Origin: Schistocephalus solidus
Lineage: Eukaryota; Platyhelminthes; Cestoda; Diphyllobothriidea; Diphyllobothriidae
Direction: 5' to 3'
NCBI GenBank assembly: GCA_017591395.1
Contig: WEDG01008619.1
Coordinates: 1-64,000 of the forward strand
Length of the DNA stretch: 64,000 nt
A program made the translations under genes and the position numbers. Under the pieces are notes generated by a model. It did no database searches and had not been told where the DNA came from. It was given only the letters and a program-made list of their open reading frames with translations. Within the stretch, counting starts at the first letter, position 1; each line of letters opens with the position of its first letter. Below are positions 23,501 to 35,660 of the stretch, in pieces.

Positions 23501-25384
23501 TTTAGATAATGACTGTATAGATTATATGTATTGTCAATTTTCGTCGAAAATTTTGAAATATTTTCTATTTGAGAATGCATTGATTTGTCATATTCAATAG
23601 AGGTGTACTTCAACGTAAAGACTGGTCTCCACAGAAGAGTGTATGCGGGTGAAGAAAATGGGAATCTGACCAATCTTTTATAAAAGGCGTTTAATCTGGA
23701 TGTATGAACATCTATGGTCAATAGACAGACAAATAATGTATTGATTTCCTATTTAGCGCTTCTCATGAAATATGAGGACGTTTAATTAGGATTATAGTGA
23801 AACAATTTCTCACTTGTCCCATCTTAAAAGGAATGTATATGTCAAAGGATTCCAAGCACGTTAAAAAGTTTGGAAAATTATATTTTTACCCGTTTTTAAC
23901 ATATACTTAAAATTATATTGCCATAGAACTGAAGTTAACAAAAGTAAGACCATCGTAGTTGACAAACTTTGGCAGATGCCTCACGGAGTGAGCGCAGCAT
24001 CAGTGAGTTAAGGGCGAACTAATTTATAGGGAGGTAGGCGTTTAAGCATCTACCAAACTCTATCCTCTCTCATTCACACAGCTTCAGTGGAGAGATAATG
24101 TCATACAGATCAAAGGTGGGTTTTGACGCAATGACTTGAAAAGTTAACTAGCCCGTTTACACTTGTCAAACATGATCTGGTTCTGAAAGCAGGCAGCAGG
24201 TGTTTGCACCGGGAGAGTGGCAATTATCATAAATAAATGAGGGTGGCATCATGAGCCTGACTGTCCTTCTCCCACATTACGCACTAAATGCGCTGACCAG
24301 GAAGACCGAGTTGTGCGGATGAGTGGCAGTTTTTCGAACCCCTGACTTTTGGCGAATCATTGTAGTTTTTGAGCGAGCTAGAGGAATGCGCTGGTTTGCT
24401 CTAGGGGTGAATTCCTGACTGCTGACTCCACACTCTATTCTTTTGCTCCATGCACCAGTTGGCTGTTCGGAACCATCAACCAACTTCTAAAGTGAGTATG
24501 TGCAGAAACGCAATACAAAAGTGACTACGATCCTCAAATTAAATATCTGGCAAAAGAAACGAATGGCCAGTTCCCAGGATGCAGTCAACATGAAGGAAAC
24601 GTGATCGATATAACAAGCCTGACGTATTGTTTTACACTTGAAACCATCCTCAGAAGCATAATTGTAAAAGGGTACTGTTTTGCACATGAGATGCTTTCTT
24701 TAGGGAATGCAGAAGCTATGTAACTGCTTATATGTCAAAATTAACGGCTCCCGCAATCATCGTAGGTGGTTGCACATGCAGCGATTTTTGCTTGGTTGCA
24801 AGCTGCCGAGTGTCCATTTGCCGCGGTTTCAGTACTCGTGAAAGCTTTTAGAAATAGGTTTCTCTAAATGTGGCACTAGGACCAGAAGCTCCACAAAGAA
24901 AATTAAGTCAAGGGCATGTTTGATAAATAAGCACGTAATACATGGACAACAGGAACTATCTCTCAAATCTCTATATTTACAAAGGCTGTTTTGGGGACTG
25001 CAAAACAAATATATGGAAAATACAGGAAATATATTTTTTTTTGCCGAAACCATCGGGCCTTCTCTCAGTACACACTTGTATTGAATAGACAGGGCGAATT
25101 TCTTTTAAAACATTTGACTTAATTTTCTGCTATTTCTGAAACCACAAAAACAGTGTGCATGTAATAAATTCAGTATTACATTTTTGTATAATCACTCCCC
25201 AGTTGCTTGACCCTTTTTGCTGAGTTTTTAAAACGGATAACGGTGTTCCCTGCTAACTGAACACTCTCGCATTATCTATGACAGAATGAGATCAGTGGTT
25301 TAATAGTTATGAGAATAGGACATATAAGATCAAATGGACTGCAGAATTTTTGACTGAAGCTACGTTTTTATTATCACTTTATGT
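17500..25384. other. Long AT-rich stretch without recognisable features
   Basis: No open frame above about 80 codons, no motif from the repeat families described elsewhere, and no RNA gene was seen. A poly-A and TA microsatellite lies at 20963-21003. Around 24000-24480 the sequence is a little richer in G and C and may be an unclassified repeat. Confidence 0.45.
20963..21003. repeat. Poly-A plus TA-rich microsatellite
   Basis: An A run (20963-20973) is followed by ATATATATATACATATACGTATATA. Simple-sequence DNA with no further sign of function. Confidence 0.9.
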
Positions 25385-25662
25385 CAAAGTGCCTCCTAAA
25401 CGGACAGCATGGTAGATAAGCTGGACTAATACAATGACCAAATCAGTGTGCAGTAGGCGTTATTATTTGAGATGATGTCCTTCGGTCTTTTTGACTCTGT
25501 CTTGACACTTGGCACAGGCGGGCAAGAGAAGAGAGAGTGCGGTAGAGGCTGTAGAGATCTACTACCACGTAAAACTAATTTGAGCCAAATCACTGCCTCT
25601 GAACCACCCATCTGTGAAGCAAACGTTGGATATTGTCAAAGTACGACGGTCAAACTCTCATA
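25385..25662 (+). repeat. Retroelement 3' tail module
   Basis: The segment begins with a stretch reading GTGCCTCCTAAACGG, also found at about 57385-57400 (-), and continues with a TCTTTTTGACTCTGTCTTGACAC-like segment, a GAGAGTGCGGTAG motif and an end near CGACGGTCAAACTCTCATA. The same module ends the elements at 54342-54500 (-) and 57010-57200 (-). Here no reverse transcriptase or GIY-YIG coding precedes it, so it is a severely 5'-truncated copy of the 57 kb Penelope family. Confidence 0.75.
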
Positions 25663-25791
25663 AGTCAAAAATGGTCATTGTATTCACCCTTGTAATTTTA
25701 GTTTACACACCTAAGAGATTGACTTCTATTCCCTAGGCAACTATATGAATAGGCTGTAGAATGGATGCTCAAAATAAACATGGAATTCATT

Positions 25792-26058
25792 GACGAAGGC
25801 TCACTGAATGCTAATGGAACTCACTCGTCCCATTTTGCCTTAGGGCTCACGCTCGTGCCCCTCCAGCAGCCGCTGGCAAAACAAAGAGTCTGTGGCTCAA
25901 CGGTTCGAGCGTTAAACTTCTGATCAACAGGTTGCGGGTTCGAACAACGGGTGGTGAGCAATTTGGGTTTATGTATGACTGGCTGATGACGAATAATGAG
26001 CTGGAAATGGCCATTCAATTCTCCCTTGTCTCTGTCGGCATTTGTAATCTGCCTAAAC
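25792..26058 (+). repeat. tRNA-derived SINE, most complete copy
   Basis: It has a 5' leader (GACGAAGGCTCACTGAATGC to the AGCAGCCGCTGGCAAAAC segment), a tRNA-like head (GTGGCTCAACGGTTCGAGCG, an anticodon-loop-like CTTCTGA, and B box GGGTTCGAAC), then the body with TATGACTGGCTGATGACG and ending CTGTCGGCATTTGTAATC. The leader explains the fold-back pieces at 7029-7300 and the fragment at 29040-29110. About 267 bases long, with no obvious poly-A or simple-repeat tail. Confidence 0.8.
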
Positions 26059-28800
26059 ATGATATCATCCAGTTACGTCCAGTCAATCAGATGAACCACT
26101 GAAGACCACCCTGGTGTGAAAGTGTATATTTCCCCGAACATCACAAACTGTAATAAAGGATAGTATGAGCATCTTAAAATTTCAGAAAATATGTGACCTG
26201 TCTCAGTTAAAGAACAATAAAACACCAAACTGATATCAAACACTACAAATGTCTCTCCCTATCGATGCTATGTTTGTGGCACCTCTGAGTCCTATATTTT
26301 ATAATGCTGTCAATTCTAATAAAAGTCAAAGCGAAAGTCAGACATTTTACTTACTTGCAAGCTCTAACACAGGCATAGTCCACAGTATTAAAATATATTT
26401 ATCAATGGCTATTTTTCAAAAAAACCCATTTGCAACTGATGAGAAAGTGATATTGTCAATGTGATTGCTTTGCTCTGCTGGGGCGGAGGCATCCACCGTG
26501 CGTTACTGCGGCAGCCGCTGATGCAAACATTTGTCATGGCCCATCCAACACTCCATTTCCGGGTTCGCAATCTACCTGATTTGAAGGCCACGTGACTGAT
26601 ATGGGCAAATTATTTGTGAGAGATTGATATTTGACTGGGATCGTCATACACCAACTACTATAGTTTTACTTTTTCCGAACCTCCAACTTTTCTTTTCTTT
26701 AAACCCAACGTCATCCTCGAATTCAAATGCGTACAGACGTTTGATACTGGTCGACAAGCAATGACAAGGTTTTTTCTTTCCCCCTGTGAATAGAAGCAAG
26801 CAAATCCTTGTAAATACTTGTTTTTTTAACTCAGGTCATTTCTGCGAAAACCAAAGTTTATGGAAAATTTGAAGGTATCCTATTATTTTTCAAATAAGCG
26901 TTGCATTAATTCATATAAACAGTACCTAAAATGAGGATATATATTTAGAAATTTATCCCAAAGTTTCTTTTTATTTAACGTAGCTGCTTTGAGGCTTGCT
27001 TTATTTCTAGGAATAAATATTTGACAAGTGAATCCCACTGAAAATACTTCTGAAAACTGAAATACTCCTCAATATACGTCCAAAAGTGTCAGTTAAGGGT
27101 TTGCGAGATCATAATCACTGCACTCCATAATCTGCAAAACAGACTAAGATGGTTAATACAGTAAACATTAATAATTGGAAATAAACGAAAAATAAAAACG
27201 GCTAGTGCACTATTTTTTCAAAGAGCTTAAGAAAAATTGAGAGATTAATTTTAATATGTGTCAATTGGATGTTTTAGATTTGTGAAGAGAAAGAAGTCAT
27301 TGCTGAAAAAGCTCCAGCTTTAGAGTTAGGGCTATTTATGGCAATTTTAAATCGAATGCACTCATCTCCTTCTGCTTTTCTGAAAACTATGTGCAGTCTT
27401 AAATATATTCAAAAGCATAACTCGTGTGAACTACCATAAAATAAAATATTCACAGCAATTTGTTAAGGTCTACTTCAGGATCAATCTGCATATATTACTG
27501 AACAGGCCTGAAGACGAATAATCGAGAGCATACATTCACCGAACGAGACTTGTTCGTCATTTTATAATTGTTTAAAAGTTTGCTCGTGCGTCAAAGCTAA
27601 AGCTGTTATTTGCAACAAAAATGTGTTGTACCTGTGAGAGCTGGTATAGACGGCGTTAACCACTTTCATCGGTACTTAATAGTCCCCCTCACTTCTAAAG
27701 TAACATATTCCGTTCGCAGAGACTGTCCAATAGGCTGTATATTTTTGAGGATATCTTCGATACGAACCACTTCTTCATGAGCTGTTGAACAGGTAATGTG
27801 CTTAATTTCCTTTAAAAAGGACACTTAACCAAACGAGATAAAGTTTTAAAAAAACTATTTTAGTATTCATGAAGTAATAGTATTTAAAATCTGACAATTG
27901 AGTAAAATGTATACCTTTAAAAAGTAAGAAAACAACCCTATAAAGTCGCAAATAAATAATTCAGCGGAAATGAAAAAAAATGGTTTCAATATGTTTAGTA
28001 AAAAAATAACTTTTTGCGATTGTTTCTATTCTATGTTACAGTAAATTAAATGCCGGTTTGCGTTTCCTGTTGCGCTATAGGCCGTTTCACGTGAGTAGCC
28101 GAAGCACTTTTTGTTCCCTCACGCTATTTTTTGGGTCAACTGCCTTTTTTCTGACAGACCCTTAAAGCTTTTTGTCTATTTATTCTACATTCCGGACTGC
28201 TAAATCCATCGTTGGCAGTAATGTTTTTCGTCATTCTTCACAACAAACTTTATCCTTTAGGATCAGGGGTTCAATGCGAGTAGCGACATAAACATAATCT
28301 CCGGAAATGCTAACAACATAAACGGACTTTAAAGCTCGTGGAACGGAAGCTACGTTTTCGTTTTGTACGGTCTTCAACAATTTTGATTATCAAATAAGCT
28401 TGAAAGTCTAGAATAAGTTAGTTTTAGTGTGGATTCATTACTCCTGAGTAAAATAATTTGTGAATGCTCGAATTTATATGAGCAACTCAGAGCCTGAGAG
28501 GAACATTCAGCGTAAAAAACGGATACGGTAACAAATAAACTGTTTTCTGCGAGCGGAAAATACAAAAAACGTTTGCATGGTCTTTTAAACGGTCTGAATT
28601 CCATTTTTATTTTGTCATTTGTGAGTAATCGAAATGACGTCCATAGTTTTATACAATTATGAGAGCTACCTGAGTTGTTTTATTTCTGAACAATCCCTCA
28701 GATACAAACTCTCCTTCAGAATATTTGAAGGACCACATGGCAATAGCCTTTACCGAGCCCCCGTAACTTGAACAGGAAAAGCCATTCGCCTGCTTTGTGA
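26059..28800. other. Unassigned AT-rich DNA
   Basis: Short frames only (26249-26464 +, 26409-26591 -, 28374-28604 -), none recognisable. The frame at 26249 starts within 30 bases of a weak A-rich context but shows no domain. No RNA gene or mobile element motif was seen. Confidence 0.45.
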
Positions 28801-28807
28801 GTACAGG

Positions 28808-28885
28808 TGACGGGCGGTGACACATAGGTCAAGTGTGCGAGCGTTCGGTCTTCTAGATTGTCAACTAACTGGGATTCGGAGCTGA
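28808..28885 (+). repeat. Possible tRNA-like segment of a SINE relic
   Basis: The segment around GTGTGCGAGCGTTCGGTCTTCTAG and a degenerate B box GGGATTCGGAG resembles the tRNA-like heads of the SINE copies. No acceptor stem pairs. A reverse-oriented SINE leader fragment lies nearby at 29040-29110. Confidence 0.3.
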
Positions 28886-29039
28886 GGTACGCAATCTGGA
28901 GTCATTGCCTCACGCATGCACACTGAAAACGAAAATATAAACAACCATTCTGGAGCCCTTTATTTTTGTTTGCAGCACAACTTGGTGTGGAAAGCAAACT
29001 TTTTGGTATAGACTCACAAATGCAGCTGCGTTATAGAAT

Positions 29040-29110
29040 GGGTTCGAGAGTCAGCTCCAAGGCACAATGGGACGAGTGAGTCCTGTAACCGATCGGTCAG
29101 CGCCCAACTA
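29040..29110 (-). repeat. SINE 5' leader fragment
   Basis: The reverse complement reads GCTGACCGATCGG, then ACTCACTCGTCCCATTGTGCC, matching the leader of the full SINE at 25792 onward. The rest of the SINE is missing. Confidence 0.6.
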
Positions 29111-29719
29111 TCATATTTAATATTCAAGATCGAATCCGGCAAAACAAGGAGCTAATGATGCAGTGTGTGGAGCGTTGTCTTGTCCCGTAACCAATAAATG
29201 AGCGTGCATTCACCAATTTGCTTTTATTTCCCATTTAGTATAATAATGGCAAATGGGTTTAAAGATAGATCTAAGTTAATTTATGAAACAACAGCAAACA
29301 AAGCTGAAATCTAATTTTCAAAATAGGCCAGTAGCTTGTCCCTACTCACCACTCAAAGTAGACGGAAGGTCCAAACGGTCCTCAAGAGTAAGAGGAATAT
29401 GCTAAGCGTATTCAACGGTCATCAAATATGTGATAAACTCAACAAAATACCGAAAAGGTTTGGAGTGCTTGAGCAAATCATTTTTGAAATTGAAATAAAT
29501 AAATGTGATTTGCAGTCTCTCTAATACATTCATCATTTTCTAACCGGAATTTCTGAGTTTTTCTCATAGGATAAGTAAGCAAAAAGAGAAAAACATAGTC
29601 TTGTATGATTCGATTGCCCCTAGCTACTCTCAGTTAAAAGCACACAACAATAAATGATTGCAAACATTTAAAAGAATAGTTCGGAACCCAGAGTAAAGTA
29701 CTAATCTGATCAAGGGCTT

Positions 29720-30440
29720 GATTAGTGCGCACTTCATGCTACAAAATGACCCACTGTTTCCTGCAAGGAGGAAAACGAACCAATATTTAAAGTATAACTA
29801 TAACGTATTTTTACATATCTGGCGCCAATTGGCTAAGAAAAGCCACACAGAGACTTTCGTAACTGCCATCTCCGAACACGCCCACGAAAAGCAAATGATG
29901 AAGAACTACTAACACCCTGGCACTCTCTATCCTACATAAAGAAAATGTCATATGCAACAGAACGCAATGCATCGGAGTTTAATGTAAGTATCGCCTGTCG
30001 TCCAGCAGATTCTATGCGTACCGTAATCATGCAGATTAAGGAACAGCAAGACACAAGTGAGGAAAAGGGGGTACAAATTCAATGCGATGAATGTCTTTAC
30101 CGTTATACAGGAGAAAAAAACAACGATATGACACGCGAACACTGGAGCACGAATGGTCCGTTTGGTGAGGCAGTTCATTGCCGCAAGTCGTTACTCACAT
30201 ACTGAAGAAGGGCCGTGAGTTCGACTTCGTGATCACGCAGATACTGGCGCCAGCTGGCAAAACGACAGGGCGCGAACTGGTGGAGGCGTGAGTGCCTTAA
30301 AGCAACTCCATCAACAGTCAAGTCGATCTGTCAGTCCCATTATCACGTGGTTCTCTAGCGCAGCCAGGTGACGCAACAATTTCCAGGCCAAGGACGCACG
30401 CCGTCAACAAGCCGTGAGATCACTCCGAGATAGGCGGCGA
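29720..30440 (+). pseudogene. Penelope-like element, linker and GIY-YIG fragment
   Basis: From 29900 the frame reads DEELLTPWHSLSYIKKMSYA and on, followed by ACRP, the linker seen between RT and endonuclease in Penelope proteins. The open part (29945-30205) reaches GVQIQCDECLYRYTGE at residues 42-57, the place of the GIY-YIG motif, where YIG has become YTG. After a shift near 30205 the C-terminal part is REFDFVITQILAPAGKT, then GRELVEA and a stop. RT motifs upstream are not readable. The motif spacing differs from the 16/49/57 kb family, so this is another lineage. It is inactive through frameshifts and stops. A telomere-like tract follows 190 bases downstream. Confidence 0.8.
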
Positions 30441-30633
30441 AAATTCGACCCAGTTACGGATACTAATCTCCCTTCCCCCTGTTTTAGACTCAAAAAATTC
30501 CACACATGTTGCTGCTCACACACAGTCTCTCATGATGCACTCCGAACAAGTCCGAAAGCTCAAACTAATAAATCTACTATACCATTGATCGCGCTTCAAT
30601 ATTCTGTAAAAACAAGAAGATTAACTATCAGCG

Positions 30634-30716
30634 TAATCCTGACCCTAACCCTAACCCCAAACTTAAACCTAACCCTTACCGTAACCCTAAACATCACCTT
30701 ATTCCTTAACCTTAGT
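30634..30716. repeat. Degenerate telomere-like CCCTAA tract
   Basis: About ten imperfect units of CCCTAA/CCTAAC type, such as CCTGACCCTAACCCTAACCCC, then variants. The flatworm telomere repeat is TTAGGG, so this could be an old interstitial telomeric sequence, or a low-complexity core of a dispersed repeat, since weaker tracts lie at 33355-33450 and 37691-37760. Confidence 0.75.
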
Positions 30717-30779
30717 TTTCTGAATTTGGTGCAAAACTACAAGTTTTGCCGTTGGTTCCGATTCCCTTATCCTGTTTAA

Positions 30780-33354
30780 GTGGCCAAGCAAGAAATCCTC
30801 ACTCTTCTCAACATTGTAACATAAAACAAAAATCTAAAAATGCATAATATTTCGCAGAGTGTAAGGATGAGTACCGTCTTTCACAACCATGAAGCCATAC
30901 CAGCGTGGAAACGAAGACGGGTATTTGTTGTGAGCTAATTGAAGGGAACTTTAGTACTGCAGGGCAAGAGATGTGCATAAATGTCCCTCTAAAGGGAACA
31001 AAAGGGGCAAGTTAGCTTTAAACTCTGAGGAATTAAAAAATAAAACCCAATGGGTAATGTTTAGCACCCTTGAATTTGTTAACGGCAGTTGTGCTGCAGG
31101 GATATTAAAATATGAATTATTATGTAAATATAAGAAATGATTTTGTGAATAAAACATGGTTTCATTTTGCACTATCGATAATCCTTACGAAATTGATTGA
31201 GCAACGTTCAGAGGCATTTCAGTAATGCCAAGCTAGCTGGAAGACGAAATATGAGTGATCCGTTATACCTTCATGTAAAGAACAAGAAAAAAGGAAGAGC
31301 AATCAATAACCGAAATAAAACAATCCCCTACTTGATCCGAGTTAACTTACGGGTCTTCTCGGTCAACCGGCCAGGTTATCGTTACCTGATGGCAAAAGAT
31401 AAGTCAGCAGTAGTCATGCGAGTTTTAATTACCTTTGCACTGCACTCATCTGAGTAATGCCTATGCAAAATATGTTTGATGTTTAATGCTTACCGGAAGT
31501 GGCTTCCTGCTGATTGGAGTCTTGAAATCAGTTAACCAAAATTGAATAAAATATGGTTAGGAATTCGATACCGCAGGGCAAATTCGAGTCGTATGTTAGC
31601 ACTGTAAAAAGTCTAATCATCCTACCTGAATTCGGAAAACACTAATGATGTTGAAAATCATTTTTAAACATAGTCAATGATAACGAAGGGTGGGTATGCT
31701 GTCATAAATTCAACACCAGTGATGTTTGAAGCACCAGGTTCATTGATTGTTTTTCTGCAAATAAGCAAATAACTGGCTACATGGTCACAAGATATCCAGC
31801 AGTTAATAGCTCTAAATGTCAAAGAAAAGTGCATCGTATCCATAAGATAAGAGATTCACCGTTGACTCCTAATTAGATGGCCAAATAATTTCCAGTGTAT
31901 GACTAGCTTGAACGCGGCATTATGCGGAAGCAGTGTACATTGGGAATGAAAGGTCGGACTTGTGCAAACAGCTTGACCCTATCGAAAATCTGGCCTTGCT
32001 CTACTAGTCCCTAGTCTTTACGTTGTTTTGCGTTCTCACTTGTAATTTTCCATCTTGGTCACTCGTATTTTGCTGCACCTTTTATAAAAAAGTTAAAATG
32101 TGTGTATCCGCTGCTCAGTTTTTGTGCGACGAGGAGAAAGTATGTAGTGGAAATGCAAATGCTGAACGTAATGTTTAATAAATACTATTATAAATGCTCG
32201 GTAAAATAGATATTAAAAGGAAATGGTCCAGAACGTAAGATGCCAGATTCAAAATATGGGTAAGGTAACTATTTTCGTACGGGAGGATGTCATTAAACAG
32301 CCGATTATGTGTTAGCGTCGATGAGCTAATTTCTTTTGGAGACGCACGCTTTCGAAGCCGCTTGACTGTCCTTCTTTGGCACATCTGTTACAGTAAAATT
32401 TTGTTTAGTTTTTCAGATAAAGAAGCTTTAATAAATTCATGAACGAAGGCGATTACTTATGCCAAACAATCTAAGGGACGCCAATGACAATTTTGCTGAG
32501 GGATTCTAAGCAGTTGAACGCTAGCATATTTTGCAGGAGCGTTCGCATAGTCAGAGTTCCAGTAGCTTCCTTTTGCCTTACAGTTTAAAAAGTTTAAAAC
32601 CTTTCTTGTTTCGGTTTTGTGAGGTACCATTGAGCATTGACTTATGGAAAGCACTTCTTATGCTGCACGCCTCCTCAGTTGCGTTTTATATCAACTGTGC
32701 ATACCCTTACGTTCTCTCGTAAAAAAATTTCTGAAAATACTTCCGGATCAATGGATACCTTGAAGGTGATCTAAAATTAATAGTCTTAAAAGGTGGATTG
32801 ACTGCCACAATGAGGCCGACGTTTATTTCAAAAAAGCAGTCAGTCAACTGAACAAGTGTTACCTAATAGTTCAGAAAAGGCAAATTTCCCTTAACGTATA
32901 AGCTCTTAAATTGTCTGATTACTTAGGTAAGAATAATTGTTTCAGTACGACTAAAAGTTTACTTTTTCCTAGTTAAAGGACACAAAAATTGAAGTGTTTT
33001 GGTGCAGATTAAGCGATTAAGTAGAAAATGGACAAATCATAAATCTTGTTTTAAGAGTTTCGTGTTTAAGGCGAAAACCAACTGGCATGTGTCAAATAAT
33101 ATAAACCATCTTAAAGGAACTTATTATTGCAATCCGCATCCAGTCACTGCTATAAATAAAAGAACCTTCAAAAACGCGCAATGTATTATTGCATCGTATT
33201 CAAACTAGCAAAAGAATTTCAATAACCACTTGAAAACTCGTAGAGGAGACAGGTTTTTATTTAAAATGTAGCGGCCAATATGGGCACGATTGCCTTGTGC
33301 GGCAGCCTAAACAGAACACGGGAAAAGGAGCCGTCTCACTGGCTTAAAAAGGTG
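30780..33354. other. Unassigned AT-rich DNA
   Basis: Only short frames (for example 31197-31457 +, 86 codons, lysine- and arginine-rich N-terminal half; 32175-32384 -). None has a recognisable motif and none lies in a repeat identified here. Confidence 0.45.
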
Positions 33355-33450
33355 GTCTTAGGGTCTTAACGCTTAACATTAATCCTAACATAAATCTAAA
33401 CTGTCACCTGAATATTTGCTGTAGCCGTACCCTAAACCTTAACCCTACAA
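33355..33450. repeat. Weak telomere-like tract
   Basis: Scattered CTTAACGC, ATCCTAAC, ACCCTAAACCTTAACCC variants. Much more diverged than the tract at 30634. Likely the same dispersed repeat core. Confidence 0.45.
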
Positions 33451-34369
33451 TTATCATGATAATCCCCTAATGACATAACTTTGGGACCAACGCATTCATG
33501 ATAAGACAATTTGCTGTCATTAACTTAATGAAATTAATCACCCATAGCCCAACCTTCGATGTTGGTTCTGGCGCCGTTCTAAAAATTTAACTTGTCAACA
33601 AACATGCATTAATAGATGTTGCTCAGAGTTCAGTGAACCATTTAAACTGTCATGTCCAATTCGAAGTACATGCTGATTTAGTTTTGATAAATTGCCCAAA
33701 CACCACACGTTGTGCTTGGTTACTTTTTTGGAAAGGCGATACCATATGGCTCCCAAACGTACAAAAAGTAATATTAAATTACAGCAGTACGGAAGTGAAA
33801 TGAATTCTTATAATATTTTCCGTCAATACAAATTACTTCACTTGGGAATGCCTTTAGTATTTTTTAGCTGAATCTATCAGTTTTGTTTTACAATTATAAT
33901 GGATCTCACAGTTTGATAACTTTAATCGTAATTTTGCTCAGTTGGTACAGGGTTGATAAAACGTATCCAACTGTTATCCATCAGAATAGGAAGAAATCTG
34001 AATCTTTGTCCATGGATGTTTTCCGTACGTATACTTTTTAAAAAATTTAACACAAAATCAAATGAAAATATGCTAATTTTTTTGATCAGGAAGAATGCTG
34101 GGATCAATTTAGTAGGTTTATTTTCCAAAACAAGTACTTAACTGTTCTTCTCAAATAGATTTAAGTGATGCCATTTAGGGTAATATTTGGTCATGGATGC
34201 TCTGCAAGTTTGCAGTCCATAGTTAATACACAATTGCTGGGTCTCAAGTCTTTTGTAGTAGGCCGCGTCTCACAGGTCACGAAATACGCGGTCGTAAAAT
34301 AAAAAAACAACAATACCCCTGTCCCCAACCCCGTGCCATCTCCTCCGTGCTGCTTGGGTGAGTCCGCTT

Positions 34370-34596
34370 CCACTAGCAGTCGGGAATGTTCGTTCCCTTT
34401 TCAGACAATCCTAAGAGCAACTGACCGGAACGGAGGACGTGGCTAGTTGCTCGGGAACTGACGCGCTACAAGCTGGAAATTAATGCTCTCAGCAAGACCC
34501 GATTCTCTGAGCGGGGTCAGCAGAAGGAGGTGGGTGCCGGCTACAATTTCTTCTGGAGCGGCCAGCCAAAGGCAAGGCGACGCGACGCGCAACAAC
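34370..34596 (+). pseudogene. LINE endonuclease, N-terminal fragment
   Basis: The reading frame has VGNVRSLF at the start, then DNPKSN, a TGA where an arginine codon (CGA) is expected (a CpG-type change), and PERRTWLVARELTRYKLEI, ALSKTRFSERGQ, and VGAGYNFFWSGQP. These are the first strand and helix of an APE-type endonuclease, which nicks the target DNA. The catalytic centre further on is deleted: at about 34597 the sequence jumps to the RT. The start of the protein is not determined. Confidence 0.8.
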
Positions 34597-35660
34597 CGAT
34601 ATGATCTTCGCAACCCGCCATCTACAAGAGAAATGCAACTACCTTCGTGAATCTGACGAAAGCCTTTTGACACGGTGAATCGCCATGGACTGTGGAAAGT
34701 CATGGAAAAATTCGGCTGTCCTGAGTGGTTCACGCACATGGTGCATAAGTTTCATGACGGTATGACGGCGCACGTCACTGTCAACGATCGGTATCCGAAG
34801 CATTCACAGTGAACAACGGAGTGAAGCAGGGCTGCGTTCTGCCCCCCCCCCCACCCTCTTCAGTCTCAAGTTACGGTGATGAGCAGCCTGGGATCCACAT
34901 CGCCTATAGAACTGACGGGCACCTTCTCAACATTCAGCGTATGCAGGCCAAACGCGCGTCTACGACATCAGTCCATGACTGGCTCTTCGCGGACGACTGC
35001 GCCCTTAATACCCTGACGGAGGAGCACATGCAAAGGAGCATGGATCTCTTTGACGCAGGCTGTGCCAATTTTGGATTAACAATCAGTACAGTCAAAATGG
35101 TGGTCATGCACCAACCGCCGCCCAGAGAGGAATACATTGATCCCCAAACCAGTGTCAATTGCTCTCAACTCAAAAATGTAGAAACCTTTGCTTATCTGCG
35201 AAGCACACTGTCACGCAACACGAGACTCGATGACGAGGTTGCTTACCTGATCTCCAAAGCCAGTCAGGCCTTCGGCCATCTGCAGGCCTCCTTGTGGAAT
35301 CTCCACGGTATTCACCTGAACACCAAACCGAAGATGTACAAGGCAATCGTCCTGATGACACTCCTTTACGGAGTGGAGACATGGATCGTCTACTCGAACC
35401 AAGCCAGGAAGCTGAATCACTTCCATCTCAGCTGCCTCCACAGAATACTGAAGCTGAGATGGCAAGATAGGATACCGGACACGGAAGTCCTGGAGCTGAT
35501 CGGAATCCTCAGCACCCATGCTATGCTCAGGCAAGTGCAACTGCGATGTAGCGGCCACCTGGTGAGAGTGGATGACGAGCGATTAACCAAAAACCTTTCT
35601 ACGGAGATTTCGCTACGGGTGCTCGCCGACAGGGAAGTCTAAAACGACGCTATAAGGATA
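34597..35660 (+). pseudogene. LINE reverse transcriptase
   Basis: Motifs in order are TDMIFATRHLQEK (fingers), LTKAFDTVNRHGLW (palm A, with one extra base), NGVKQGCVL (palm B), [10 protein letters not shown] (catalytic FADD, 34986-34997), [16 protein letters not shown] and [18 protein letters not shown]. The longest open stretch is 34809-35642. A run of 11 C at 34842-34852 replaces about ten residues after palm B. Frameshifts lie near 34675, 34790 and 35595. The frame after 35595 continues as [19 protein letters not shown]. Palm aspartates are present in the text, but no continuous protein can be made. Confidence 0.92.

Noticed and set aside
24300..24400. tRNA gene on the minus strand
   Set aside because: A GGGGTTCGAA box is present, but no A box, anticodon stem or acceptor stem could be folded.
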